DNA of 64,000 bases from Clostridium sp. Marseille-Q2269 (GTDB taxonomy: Bacteria > Bacillota > Clostridia > Clostridiales > Clostridiaceae): contig NZ_CALSFS010000002.1 of assembly GCF_943736985.1 (NCBI RefSeq), positions 1-64,000 on the forward strand. The letters are read 5' to 3'. The notes under the pieces were generated by a model. That model was not told the origin of the DNA and did no database searches. It saw only the letters and a program-made list of their open reading frames with translations. A program made the translations under genes and the position numbers. Below are positions 34,814-44,410 of this stretch, in pieces. The number at the start of each line of letters is the position of its first letter. The first letter of the stretch is position 1.

Positions 34814-37369
34814 ATGTATGAATTTATATTAAATGGAAAAAATGTATCTGTTGCAGAGGACATTAATTTACTGGAATACTTAAGAGATTATGAAGATCTA
34901 ACTTCAGTAAAAAATGGATGTGCAGAGGGTGCATGTGGAGCTTGTATGATACTGGTTGATGGCAAGGCTGTCAGAGCATGTATATTTACAACTGCAAAGG
35001 CACATGGTAAAGAGGTTAAGACTGTAGAGGGATTAACAGAATTTGAAGAAAAGGTTTTCACATGGGCTTTTTCTAAAGCTGGAGCAGTTCAGTGTGGATT
35101 CTGTATACCAGGGATGATAATAAGTGCAAAATCTCTTTTAGATAAAAATTTAAATCCAAATAAAAAGGAAATTAAGAATGCTATTAGAGGAAATGTATGT
35201 AGATGTACAGGATATGTTAAGATAATAAAAGCCATTGAAATGGCTGCAGAAGCATTTAGAAATGGTGAAATTTCATATGATGAAGAATATAAAGGAAAGA
35301 TAGGAGAAAATATTCCGAGAATAGATGCAAAAGATAAGATTTTAGGTATAGGAAAATATGTGGATGATATAAAAATAGAAGGTATGATTTACGGTTCTGC
35401 CCTGAGATCTGAATATCCTAGAGCTTTAGTAAAAAGTATTGATATAAGTGAAGCTTTAAAACATCCACAGGTTGAGGCAGTTCTTACTGCAAAAGATATC
35501 CCGGGAAATAGATTTATAGGGCATATTGTAAAAGATTGGCCAGCTATGATAGGTATAGGTGAAGAAACAAGATATGTTGGTGATGCAGTAGCTTTGGTTG
35601 CAGCAAAAAGTAAAAAAGCTGTGAGAGAAATACTTAATCTTATAAAGGTAGAGTATGAGGAGTTAGAGCCACTTTGTAATCCTAAAATGGCAATGGTAGA
35701 TGGAGCGCCCAAAATTCATTCAAATGGGAATGTATTAACAGTAGAAAAAGTTAATAGAGGTAATGTAGATGATGCAATAAATAGTTCTAAATATGTTGTT
35801 ACTAATCATTATTCCACTCCTTTTACAGAACATGCTTTTTTAGAACCAGAAAGTGCATTAGCTATGCCAGATGGAGATGGAGTGACCATTTATACAGGAA
35901 GCCAAGGTATATATGATGAGCAAAGAGAAATTTCTGAGCTTTTAGGATTGCCAAAAGAAAAAGTAAGGTGTATTAGCAAATATGTTGGAGGAGGTTTTGG
36001 TGGAAAGGAAGATATGAGTGTACAACATCATGCTTCTCTTCTTGCTTTCATTATTAAAAAACCTGTGAAAATAACGTTAACCCGTAAAGAAAGTATGAAA
36101 ATCCATCCTAAAAGACATGCCATGGAGATGTCTATTACTACAGCTTGTGATGAAAATGGGAATTTAACTGCATTTAAAGCAGATATTATAGCAGATACCG
36201 GAGCATATGCATCTTTAGGAGGACCAGTACTTCAAAGAGCTTGTACTCATGCAGCGGGACCATATAGATGTCCCAATGTACAGATAAAAGGTACTGCTGT
36301 GTATACAAACAATCCTCCAGCAGGAGCTTTTAGAGGTTTTGGAGTAACTCAATCAGTTTTTGCATCAGAAAGTAATTTAAATCTTTTAGCTGAAAAAGTA
36401 GGTATATCTCCATGGGAAATAAGATTTAAAAATGCTATAGAACCAGGACAAGCACTTCCTAATGGACAAATTGCTGATAAAGGTACAGCAATTAAAGAGA
36501 CTATATTAGCTGTAAAGGATATATATGAAAACAGTAAATATGCAGGTATAGCATGTTGTATGAAGAATTCAGGTGTTGGTGTTGGTATTCCTGATATAGG
36601 TAGATGCGATTTAGAAGTACTAAATGGAAAAGTGCATATAAAAACTAGTGCTGCGTGCATAGGTCAAGGGCTAGGAACAATTCTCACACAGATAGTATGT
36701 GAAACTACAAATATATTGCCAAGTTATGTAGTATTAGATCCACCAGATACATTTAGAACTCCAAATTCAGGTACAACTACAGCCTCAAGGCAGACAGTAT
36801 TTACTGGAGAAGCTACAAAAATAGCGGCACTAAAGCTTAAAGATAGACTTTTAACTAAAACATTAAAAGAATGTGAAGGAGAAGAGTTTTATGGTCAATA
36901 TGAAGGAATTACGGATCCTATTAATTCAAAAAAGAAAAATCCAGTAAGTCATGTGGCTTATGGATATGCAACACAGGTGGTTATACTTAATAAAGATGGA
37001 AAAGTAGACAAAGTTATTGCAGCTCATGACGTGGGAAAAGCTATAAATGTTACTAATGTGGAAGGTCAGATTGAAGGTGGAATAGTTATGGGACTTGGAT
37101 ATGCATTTACAGAGGATTATCCATTAAATAAATCTGTTCCAACTGCTAAATTCGGAACATTAGGTTTATTTAGAGCTACGGATATACCTGAAATTGAACC
37201 TATAATAATTGAAAAGAATACAAATGACTTAGCTTATGGTGCAAAAGGAATAGGAGAAATTACAACCATACCAACAGCACCTGCATCTCAAGGAGCTTAC
37301 TTAAAGTTTGATGGTGAATTCAGAACTAAACTTCCTCTAGAGAATACGGCTTATAGAAGAAAAAAGTAA
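34814..37369 (+). CDS. xdh: Selenium-dependent xanthine dehydrogenase (Fe-S plus molybdenum domains)
   Basis: Molybdenum hydroxylase that interconverts hypoxanthine, xanthine and urate. One 851-residue chain fuses two [2Fe-2S] domains (GCAEGACGACMILVDGKAVRAC near 39-60 and QCGFC...VCRCTGY near 96-140) to the molybdopterin domains (about 170-851) with GGGFGGKED, GAFRGFG and the GAKGIGEIT block ending in the catalytic Glu. There is no FAD domain, as in E. coli XdhD. The accessory genes yqeB, yqeC, xdhC and mocA point to the selenium-dependent type. The ATG at 34814 is chosen over one at 34772 because the conserved domain starts there and GTGGGGG lies upstream. Confidence 0.93.
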   Translation: MYEFILNGKNVSVAEDINLLEYLRDYEDLTSVKNGCAEGACGACMILVDGKAVRACIFTTAKAHGKEVKTVEGLTEFEEKVFTWAFSKAGAVQCGFCIPGMIISAKSLLDKNLNPNKKEIKNAIRGNVCRCTGYVKIIKAIEMAAEAFRNGEISYDEEYKGKIGENIPRIDAKDKILGIGKYVDDIKIEGMIYGSALRSEYPRALVKSIDISEALKHPQVEAVLTAKDIPGNRFIGHIVKDWPAMIGIGEETRYVGDAVALVAAKSKKAVREILNLIKVEYEELEPLCNPKMAMVDGAPKIHSNGNVLTVEKVNRGNVDDAINSSKYVVTNHYSTPFTEHAFLEPESALAMPDGDGVTIYTGSQGIYDEQREISELLGLPKEKVRCISKYVGGGFGGKEDMSVQHHASLLAFIIKKPVKITLTRKESMKIHPKRHAMEMSITTACDENGNLTAFKADIIADTGAYASLGGPVLQRACTHAAGPYRCPNVQIKGTAVYTNNPPAGAFRGFGVTQSVFASESNLNLLAEKVGISPWEIRFKNAIEPGQALPNGQIADKGTAIKETILAVKDIYENSKYAGIACCMKNSGVGVGIPDIGRCDLEVLNGKVHIKTSAACIGQGLGTILTQIVCETTNILPSYVVLDPPDTFRTPNSGTTTASRQTVFTGEATKIAALKLKDRLLTKTLKECEGEEFYGQYEGITDPINSKKKNPVSHVAYGYATQVVILNKDGKVDKVIAAHDVGKAINVTNVEGQIEGGIVMGLGYAFTEDYPLNKSVPTAKFGTLGLFRATDIPEIEPIIIEKNTNDLAYGAKGIGEITTIPTAPASQGAYLKFDGEFRTKLPLENTAYRRKK

Positions 37370-37453
37370 TTACTTATAGAAAAATATGAAAAGATAGATT
37401 TGATTTAAACAGTGAGTATGTATAAATAAATTTAATTTCAACAGTGAATATAT

Positions 37454-37507
37454 AAAAGTACACTTATAAATCCATTATTTGATTTATAAGTGTACTTTAG
37501 TTTTTTT
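37454..37507 (+). terminator. Terminator after xdh
   Basis: AAAGTACACTTATAAATC pairs perfectly with its complement across eight bases, followed by AG and T7. Confidence 0.9.
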
Positions 37508-37572
37508 ATATTAAATAAAATCTAATCTGTTTTTTAATGTTATTTATTAAGAAATTATTATATATATTCAAT

Positions 37573-37652
37573 ATGAAATATACATATATTATAAAGATAT
37601 TAGAAATTCAGGATGAAATATACATATATTATAAAGATATTAGAAATTCAGG
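37573..37652 (+). repeat. Two tandem copies of a 40-bp unit
   Basis: The unit beginning ATGAAATATACATATATTAT is repeated exactly at 37573-37612 and 37613-37652, in the 600-bp gene-free stretch before purE. The rest of that stretch holds a terminator, AT-rich sequence and the purE riboswitch. Confidence 0.85.
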
Positions 37653-37795
37653 ATAATCTATAATATTCGCACCATTACGAATTATATTATAAAAAATATG
37701 ATAAAAAATCAAATAAATACGAATGATATTATAAAAACAGATTGATTTATTAAGAAATATATGTTACCATGAGTACATATAATAAAGAAATATAT

Positions 37796-37866
37796 CATCC
37801 ATATAATCTCAATAATAAGGTTTGAGAGTTTCTACGAGGAGACCATAAATTTCCTGTCTATGGATG
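37796..37866 (+). promoter_or_regulatory. Purine riboswitch, guanine type, of the pur operon
   Basis: Aptamer core ATATAATC, AATAAGG loop, AGTTTCTAC, ACCATAAAT loop and GTCTATG, closed by CATCCATA/TATGGATG. The specificity base is C (37858), predicting guanine. The base before it is T where A is usual, and the second loop reads CCATAAA instead of CCGTAAA, so it is a mild variant. Confidence 0.9.
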
Positions 37867-37896
37867 AATCTTAGCTATGCTTTAGCAGTGCGCTTA

Positions 37897-37943
37897 AGTT
37901 CCGCTCTAGGATTCTCCATATGAATCTTTGCGGAATTTTTTTT
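37897..37943 (+). terminator. Terminator of the pur riboswitch
   Basis: AGTTCCGC pairs with GCGGAATT followed by an uninterrupted T tract, between the aptamer and purE. Confidence 0.85.
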
Positions 37944-37971
37944 ATATTTAAATATTAAGGAGGATTAATAC

Positions 37972-38451
37972 ATGAAAGTAGCCATTATCTTTGGAAGTCA
38001 ATCTGATACTGATAAAATGAAAGGATCAGCTAAAGCTCTAAAAGAGTTTAATATAGAATATAAAGCATATATACTTTCAGCACATAGAGTACCAGAAAAA
38101 TTGATGGATACAATTAAAGAACTAGAAAATGAAGGTTACGAATGTATAATTGCTGGAGCTGGGCTTGCGGCACATCTACCTGGTGTTATAGCTTCCCACA
38201 CTGTTCTTCCTGTTATAGGGGTTCCTATAGAGGCTGCAGTTGGAGGAATGGATTCACTTTTATCAATAGTTCAAATGCCTAAATCTATACCTGTAGCTAC
38301 AGTAGGAATAAATAATAGCTACAATGCAGGCATGCTTGCGGCACAAATTTTATCTTTAAAGTATGAAGATCTAAAACAAAAACTAGTACAGTATAGAAAA
38401 TCTATGAAAGAAAAATTTATAAATGATAATAAAGAGGGAGTGGAGTTATAA
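37972..38451 (+). CDS. purE: N5-carboxyaminoimidazole ribonucleotide mutase PurE
   Basis: Converts N5-CAIR to CAIR in de novo purine synthesis. The 159-residue product has GSQSDTDKM, the SAHRVPEKL block with the catalytic His, [14 protein letters not shown] and [12 protein letters not shown], all typical of class I PurE. A partner purK is not in the window. First gene of the pur operon, behind the guanine riboswitch; its stop overlaps the purC start by one base. Confidence 0.95.
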   Translation: MKVAIIFGSQSDTDKMKGSAKALKEFNIEYKAYILSAHRVPEKLMDTIKELENEGYECIIAGAGLAAHLPGVIASHTVLPVIGVPIEAAVGGMDSLLSIVQMPKSIPVATVGINNSYNAGMLAAQILSLKYEDLKQKLVQYRKSMKEKFINDNKEGVEL

Positions 38452-39155
38452 TGGAAAAAAAGGATATGTTATATGAAGGAAAAGCTAAAAAAATATTTGG
38501 AACATATGATAAGGATACAGTTATTGTTTATTATAAAGATGATGCCACAGCTTTTAATGGGGAAAAAAAGGGTGCTATTGAAGATAAGGGAGTTATGAAT
38601 AACTCTATAACCTCAATGTTATTTGAACTTTTAGAAAAAAAAGGTGTAAAAACACATTTCATAGAAAAGATAAATGAAAGAGAACAACTTTGTAAGAAAG
38701 TAGAAATAGTTCCACTAGAGGTTATAGTTAGAAATATAGCAGCAGGAAGCATGGCAAAAAGATTAGGTCTTTCAGAAGGAAGAAAGTTAGATACTACTGT
38801 ATTTGAAATAAGTTATAAAAATGATGATTTAAATGATCCACTTATAAATGATCATCATGCAGTGGCAATAGGGCTTACAACTTTTGAAGAATTAAAAGAA
38901 ATGTATTTCATAGCAGAAAAAGTAAATAACACTTTAAAAGAATTTTTTGATGAACAAGGAATAATTTTAGTTGATTTTAAAATAGAAATAGGAAGATTTA
39001 ATGGAGAACTTCTTTTGGCAGACGAAATATCACCAGATACTTGCAGATTGTGGGATAAGAGTACGAGAGAAAAATTAGATAAAGATAGATTTAGAAGAGA
39101 TATGGGGAATGTAAAAGAAGCTTATATGGAAATATTAAAAAGAATTAATAATTAG
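38451..39155 (+). CDS. purC: SAICAR synthetase PurC
   Basis: ATP-dependent ligase that joins CAIR and aspartate. The 234-residue product has [11 protein letters not shown], the signature [19 protein letters not shown] and [14 protein letters not shown]. Length and motifs match the family. Translationally coupled to purE. Confidence 0.96.
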   Translation: MEKKDMLYEGKAKKIFGTYDKDTVIVYYKDDATAFNGEKKGAIEDKGVMNNSITSMLFELLEKKGVKTHFIEKINEREQLCKKVEIVPLEVIVRNIAAGSMAKRLGLSEGRKLDTTVFEISYKNDDLNDPLINDHHAVAIGLTTFEELKEMYFIAEKVNNTLKEFFDEQGIILVDFKIEIGRFNGELLLADEISPDTCRLWDKSTREKLDKDRFRRDMGNVKEAYMEILKRINN

Positions 39156-39250
39156 AGATTTATAGGTGAAAATTAATTTGTTGACAGTTTAAAATAATTT
39201 ATAAAATGCTTAATTTTAAAAATAGAAACTAGGTAGGGAGTAAAAAGAGT

Positions 39251-40693
39251 ATGTGCTATATGTTAGATGATTTAAGTGATAATATGCCCTTTGATTTAGA
39301 ACAAGATAAGTTTAAGGAAGAATGTGGTGTATTTGGAGTATTTTCTAAAAATGAAGATTCTAGAGTAGCAGAGATGACTTACTATGGACTATATGCTCTT
39401 CAACATAGAGGACAAGAAAGTGCAGGTATAGTTGTATCTGATAGAGAAAAGTTTAAATATCACAAAGATATGGGTCTTGTATCAGATGTTTTTAGCAAGG
39501 AAATTATAGAAGAGCTTAGGGGAAATTCTGCTATAGGGCATGTTAGATATTCCACAACAGGAGCTAGTAAATCTGATAATGCACAACCTATAGTAGGCAC
39601 TTATAAGCTAGGATCTATTGCCATAGCACATAATGGCAATTTAGTTAACGCTGCAGTAATAAGAGAACTTCTAGAGGATGGTGGATGTATTTTTCAAACA
39701 TCTATAGATACAGAAGTATTATTAAATTTAATAGCAAGAAGTGCTAAAAAGGGAATTGATAAAGCAGTGGTTGATGCCATACAAGCTATTAAAGGTTCTT
39801 ATGCTATTGTTATACTTACAAAAGATAAGCTAATAGGAGCAAGAGATCCACATGGCATAAGGCCTATGTGTTTGGGCAAAATTGGTGATGATTATTTGTT
39901 GAGTTCAGAAAGCTGTGCTTTTGATTGCATAGGGGGAGAATTTATAAGAGATGTAGAACCTGGGGAAATAATTATTATAGATGACAGTGGAATAAATTCA
40001 ATTAAGTTTGCAGAAAAGACAAAATGCCAGACATGCTCCTTTGAGTATATATATTTTGCAAGACCGGATAGTACTATGGATGATATAAATGTTTATGAAT
40101 CAAGAGTTAGAGCAGGAAGAATGCTTTATAAAGAACACCCAGTTAAAGCAGATATAGTTATAGGCGTTCCGGATTCAGGTATAGCAGCGGCAGTTGGTTA
40201 TGCAGAGGCTTCCCAAATACCTTATGGTATAGGATTCATAAAAAATAAATATGTAGGAAGAACATTTATATCACCTTCTCAAGAATTAAGAGAAAGAGCT
40301 GTATCTGTAAAGTTAAATCCACTTAAAATAAATGTAGATGGAAAAAGAGTAGTAATAATAGATGATTCAATAGTTAGGGGAACTACTAGTAAAAGATTGG
40401 TACAAATATTAAGAAAAGCTGGAGCAAAAGAAGTACATTTTAGAGTATCATCACCAATGGTTAAATATCCATGTTATTTTGGAATAGATACTCCTTATAG
40501 AAAGGATTTAATAGGAGCTCATCTAGGTGCTGAAGAAATAAGAGAAAAAATAGGGGCAGATAGCTTAGCATATATAAGCATGGAAGGATTGGTAGAAACA
40601 CTTAATAAAGATAAAGGTTTTTGTTTGGGATGCTTTAATGGTATATATCCTATATCAGCTCCTATAGAAATGGCTAAAGATAGTTTGGAATAG
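39251..40693 (+). CDS. purF: Amidophosphoribosyltransferase PurF
   Basis: First committed enzyme of purine synthesis; makes phosphoribosylamine from PRPP and glutamine. The 480-residue product carries a short N-terminal propeptide (about 24 residues) before the nucleophilic Cys of EECGVFG, the glutaminase domain, and a PRPP loop VVIIDDSIVRGTTS. Cysteines in CQTCSFEYIYF, YPCYFGIDTP and GFCLGCFNG match the oxygen-sensitive [4Fe-4S] form known from B. subtilis. GGGAG lies 10 bases before the ATG. Confidence 0.95.
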   Translation: MCYMLDDLSDNMPFDLEQDKFKEECGVFGVFSKNEDSRVAEMTYYGLYALQHRGQESAGIVVSDREKFKYHKDMGLVSDVFSKEIIEELRGNSAIGHVRYSTTGASKSDNAQPIVGTYKLGSIAIAHNGNLVNAAVIRELLEDGGCIFQTSIDTEVLLNLIARSAKKGIDKAVVDAIQAIKGSYAIVILTKDKLIGARDPHGIRPMCLGKIGDDYLLSSESCAFDCIGGEFIRDVEPGEIIIIDDSGINSIKFAEKTKCQTCSFEYIYFARPDSTMDDINVYESRVRAGRMLYKEHPVKADIVIGVPDSGIAAAVGYAEASQIPYGIGFIKNKYVGRTFISPSQELRERAVSVKLNPLKINVDGKRVVIIDDSIVRGTTSKRLVQILRKAGAKEVHFRVSSPMVKYPCYFGIDTPYRKDLIGAHLGAEEIREKIGADSLAYISMEGLVETLNKDKGFCLGCFNGIYPISAPIEMAKDSLE

Positions 40694-40860
40694 ATAATTT
40701 AAGTAGTGTAAATTTGCGTAAAAAAACTGATTAATGGGTGGCACTAAAATTGATTTATATTTAAATGATTATTTTTTAATCATCTCAAAGTTATACTAAA
40801 TTTAACATAGTTTTTTAAATTTGTAGAATAACTAGTAATACAAAGAAGGGAATGTTATTC

Positions 40861-41856
40861 ATGGTATCTTATAAAGAAGCGGGAGTTAATATAGAAGAAG
40901 GCTATAAATCTGTAGATCTTATAAAAAAACATGCTTCAAAGACATTTACAAAAGGAGTACTAAATAATTTAGGAAGTTTTGCAGGTATGTTTGAACTTCC
41001 TAAGTATAAAAATCCTGTTCTAGTATCAGGTACTGATGGGGTTGGAACTAAATTGGATATAGCATTTAGAATGGGAAAATATAATACAGTTGGTATAGAC
41101 TGTGTAGCTATGTGTGTAAATGACATATTATGTCATGGAGCTAAGCCATTATTTTTCTTGGATTATATTGCCTGTGGAAAATTAGAGGCAGAAGTTGCAG
41201 GTCAGCTCGTAGAAGGGGTTAGTAATGGGTGTGTACAAGGAGAATGTGCATTAATAGGTGGAGAAACAGCAGAAATGCCAGGATTTTATAAAGATGGGGA
41301 ATATGATATAGCTGGTTTTGCTGTAGGATTAGCAGAAAAAGATGAAATAATAGATGGAAGCAAAATACAACATGGTGATATATTAATAGGAATAGCATCA
41401 TCAGGACCACATAGCAATGGATATTCTCTTATAAGAAAACTAGTAGAAGATTTACATAAAGATTTTGAAGGAGAAAAAATAGGCAGTACTCTTTTAACTC
41501 CTACAAAAATATATGTAAAACCTGTAATAAAACTTTTAGAGAAATATAATGTAAAAGGTATGGCTCATGTAACTGGGGGAGGTTTTTATGAAAACATACC
41601 AAGAATGTTTAAAGAGGATTTTACAGCAGTTATAAATAAAAAATCTTACCCAATGCCAAGCATATTCAATTATCTAATGAGCCTAGGGATTGAAGAAAAT
41701 CAGATGTACAACACTTTTAATATGGGGATTGGTTTTGTACTGTGTGTAGATGAAAAAGATGCTGAAGATATAATAAAAGATCTGATAGAAATGGGAGAAA
41801 CGGCTTATAAAATAGGGTATGTTAAAAAAGGAAATAAATCTGTGGAATTGATTTAA
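40861..41856 (+). CDS. purM: AIR synthetase PurM
   Basis: Closes the imidazole ring: FGAM to aminoimidazole ribonucleotide with ATP. The 331-residue product has YKEAGVNIEEGY at the start, VSGTDGVGTKLDIAF and GGETAEMPGFY. An ATG at 40852 touches the AGAAGGG ribosome site, so the ATG at 40861 is preferred; it also gives the usual MVSYKEAGVN start. The 167-bp gap after purF is AT-rich without a clear hairpin terminator. Confidence 0.95.
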   Translation: MVSYKEAGVNIEEGYKSVDLIKKHASKTFTKGVLNNLGSFAGMFELPKYKNPVLVSGTDGVGTKLDIAFRMGKYNTVGIDCVAMCVNDILCHGAKPLFFLDYIACGKLEAEVAGQLVEGVSNGCVQGECALIGGETAEMPGFYKDGEYDIAGFAVGLAEKDEIIDGSKIQHGDILIGIASSGPHSNGYSLIRKLVEDLHKDFEGEKIGSTLLTPTKIYVKPVIKLLEKYNVKGMAHVTGGGFYENIPRMFKEDFTAVINKKSYPMPSIFNYLMSLGIEENQMYNTFNMGIGFVLCVDEKDAEDIIKDLIEMGETAYKIGYVKKGNKSVELI

Positions 41857-41993
41857 AAAATCATAGCACATAGGTAAACAATTTATAATAAAAATTTGGA
41901 GTAGATTATATTTAGTTTTAAAATAATTAGTTGGGGAATTAATTATTTATAGAATATATAGAAAAATTTTTATTTATATTAGAGGAGAATAAC

Positions 41994-42614
41994 ATGTTTA
42001 AAATTGCAGTGCTTGCCTCTGGAGGTGGAAGCAATCTTCAATCTATAATAGATAAAATAGAAGATGGATACATAAAAAATTGTAAAATAGAGATATTTAT
42101 AGGAGATAGACCTAATATTTATGCTATAGAAAGAGCAGAAAAAAAGGGAATTGAAACTTTAATTTTAGATAGAAAAGTATATAAAAATGGTCTATCTAAT
42201 AAAATATGTGAATGTTTATATGGAAAGGTAGATCTAATAGTTTTAGCAGGATGGTTGTCTATATTAAATGGGGATTTAATAAATAAATTTGAAAATAAAA
42301 TAATAAACATTCATCCTTCACTAATACCAAGCTTTTCTGGAAATGGAATGTATGGCATAAAAGTGCATGAGAAAGCTTTAGAATATGGAGTGAAATTATC
42401 TGGATGCACTGTTCATTTTGTAGATGAAGGTACAGATAGTGGCCCTATAATAATACAAAAATCAGTACCAGTATTTGAAGATGATACACCAGAATTATTA
42501 CAAAGAAGAGTTTTAGAAAAAGAACATATAGCATTACCTGAAGCTGTAAAACTTATAAGTGAAGGAACAGTAAAGTTGCAAGGAAGAAAAGTTTTAATAA
42601 ATAAAGGCCTATAA
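41994..42614 (+). CDS. purN: Phosphoribosylglycinamide formyltransferase PurN
   Basis: Transfers the formyl group of 10-formyltetrahydrofolate to GAR. The 206-residue product shows VLASGGGSNLQSII at the N-terminus, the catalytic IHPSLIPSFSG block (Asn-His) and GCTVHFVDEGTDSGPII with the catalytic Asp. AGAGGAG precedes the ATG. Confidence 0.96.
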   Translation: MFKIAVLASGGGSNLQSIIDKIEDGYIKNCKIEIFIGDRPNIYAIERAEKKGIETLILDRKVYKNGLSNKICECLYGKVDLIVLAGWLSILNGDLINKFENKIINIHPSLIPSFSGNGMYGIKVHEKALEYGVKLSGCTVHFVDEGTDSGPIIIQKSVPVFEDDTPELLQRRVLEKEHIALPEAVKLISEGTVKLQGRKVLINKGL

Positions 42615-42813
42615 TATAAAATTTAAAAGTATTACTTTAACATATAAGAATGAAAATCTTATTAGGATAATTGGATTATTTATATATTAAAGTTTGCAAT
42701 TTACACATTAAAATAGTGCCACTTATATGTTTTCTTTAAAAGATGATGTATTGGTGGCAATTCCTTATGAAATAAATATAAATAATAAAACCATTAAAAT
42801 TGGGGGAGTTAAA

Positions 42814-44313
42814 TTGATAAAAAGAGCATTAATAAGTGTATTTGATAAAACAGGTGTTTTAGATTTAGCAAAATTTTTGGAGAATAAAGGTGTAGAAATA
42901 ATATCTACAGGTGGAACTTACAAACATTTAAGAGAAAATGGAATAAAAGTAATAGATATAGAAGAAGTAACAAATTTTCCCGAAATGTTAGATGGAAGAG
43001 TGAAAACATTAAATCCTTTAATTCATGGAGGTATATTGGCCATAAGAGATAATGAAGAACATATGAGGGTCATAGAGAAAAAAGGAATTAAGCCTATAGA
43101 TATGGTAGTGGTTAATTTATATCCATTTTTTAATAAGGTACAGGAAGATTTAAATTTTGACGAAAAAGTAGAATTTATAGATATTGGTGGACCTACTATG
43201 ATAAGAGCAGCGGCTAAAAATTTTAGAGATGTAGTAGTGTTAACAGATACAAAGGATTATGAAAATGTAATAAATGAGATAGAAGAAAGTAATGAAGTTA
43301 GTATAAAAACTAGAAAAAAATTAGCAGGGAAAGTTTTTAATCTAATGTCAGCTTATGATGCAGCTATAAGTAATTTCTTATTAGATGAGGAATACCCAGA
43401 ATATTTAACTCTATCTTATAAAAAGAATATGGATTTAAGATACGGAGAAAATCCGCATCAAACAGCAGCTTATTACACATCTACTGTTGGAAAATACCCC
43501 ATGAAAAATTTTGAAAAATTAAATGGGAAAGAGCTATCTTATAATAACATAAAAGATATGGATATAGCTTGGAAAACTGTTTGTGAATTTGAAGAAGTAG
43601 CTTGTTGTGCATTAAAGCACAATACACCTTGTGGTGTGGCAATAGGAGAAACATTAGAAGAAGTTTACACTAAGGCTTATGAATGTGATCCTGTATCTAT
43701 ATTCGGTGGAATAGTTGCTTTTAATACAACTGTAGATAAAGAAACAGCAGAAAAGCTTTCAAAGATATTTTTAGAAATAGTTGTAGCACCGGATTTTGAT
43801 GAAGAAGCTCTAGAAGTATTAAAGAAAAAGAAAAATCTAAGGGTTATAAAATGTGAAGAAAAATCTACAGAGGAAAAGGATATGGCAAAAGTAGATGGTG
43901 GAATACTAGTGCAGCAGGGAGACAATAAATTATTAGATGATACAAAAGTAGTTACAGAGAAATATCCAACAGATAAAGAGATGAAAGATCTTATATTTGG
44001 TATGAAGGTAGTTAAGTATGTAAAATCTAATGCAATTGTAGTAGTTAAAGATGGCATGGCAACAGGTGTTGGAGCAGGCCAAGTAAATAGAATATGGGCA
44101 GCAAAAGAAGCTTTAGATAGAGCAGGACATGGTGCAGTTTTAGCTTCAGATGCTTTCTTCCCATTTAAAGATGTAGTAGAAGAAGCAGCAAAATGGGGAA
44201 TAAAGGCTATAATTCAACCAGGTGGATCTATAAGAGATGAAGAATCTATAAAGGAATGCAATGAAAATGGTATTGCTATGGTATTCACAGGAATAAGACA
44301 CTTTAAACATTAG
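42814..44313 (+). CDS. purH: Bifunctional AICAR transformylase/IMP cyclohydrolase PurH
   Basis: Catalyses the last two steps to IMP. The 499-residue product has an N-terminal MGS-like cyclohydrolase domain ([45 protein letters not shown]) and a C-terminal transformylase domain ([41 protein letters not shown]). The TTG at 42814 is chosen: GGGGGAG ends 5 bases before it and the conserved domain begins there. An in-frame ATG at 42727 would add 29 unrelated residues. Confidence 0.94.
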   Translation: MIKRALISVFDKTGVLDLAKFLENKGVEIISTGGTYKHLRENGIKVIDIEEVTNFPEMLDGRVKTLNPLIHGGILAIRDNEEHMRVIEKKGIKPIDMVVVNLYPFFNKVQEDLNFDEKVEFIDIGGPTMIRAAAKNFRDVVVLTDTKDYENVINEIEESNEVSIKTRKKLAGKVFNLMSAYDAAISNFLLDEEYPEYLTLSYKKNMDLRYGENPHQTAAYYTSTVGKYPMKNFEKLNGKELSYNNIKDMDIAWKTVCEFEEVACCALKHNTPCGVAIGETLEEVYTKAYECDPVSIFGGIVAFNTTVDKETAEKLSKIFLEIVVAPDFDEEALEVLKKKKNLRVIKCEEKSTEEKDMAKVDGGILVQQGDNKLLDDTKVVTEKYPTDKEMKDLIFGMKVVKYVKSNAIVVVKDGMATGVGAGQVNRIWAAKEALDRAGHGAVLASDAFFPFKDVVEEAAKWGIKAIIQPGGSIRDEESIKECNENGIAMVFTGIRHFKH

Positions 44314-44410
44314 ATTTAGATATTTCTATATAAGTGTATTTTTAAATGACTTGTCTAAGTGTTGTATAAATTAATGCATAAGAATTAAATATGTTAAAGG
44401 GGTAAAAAGC

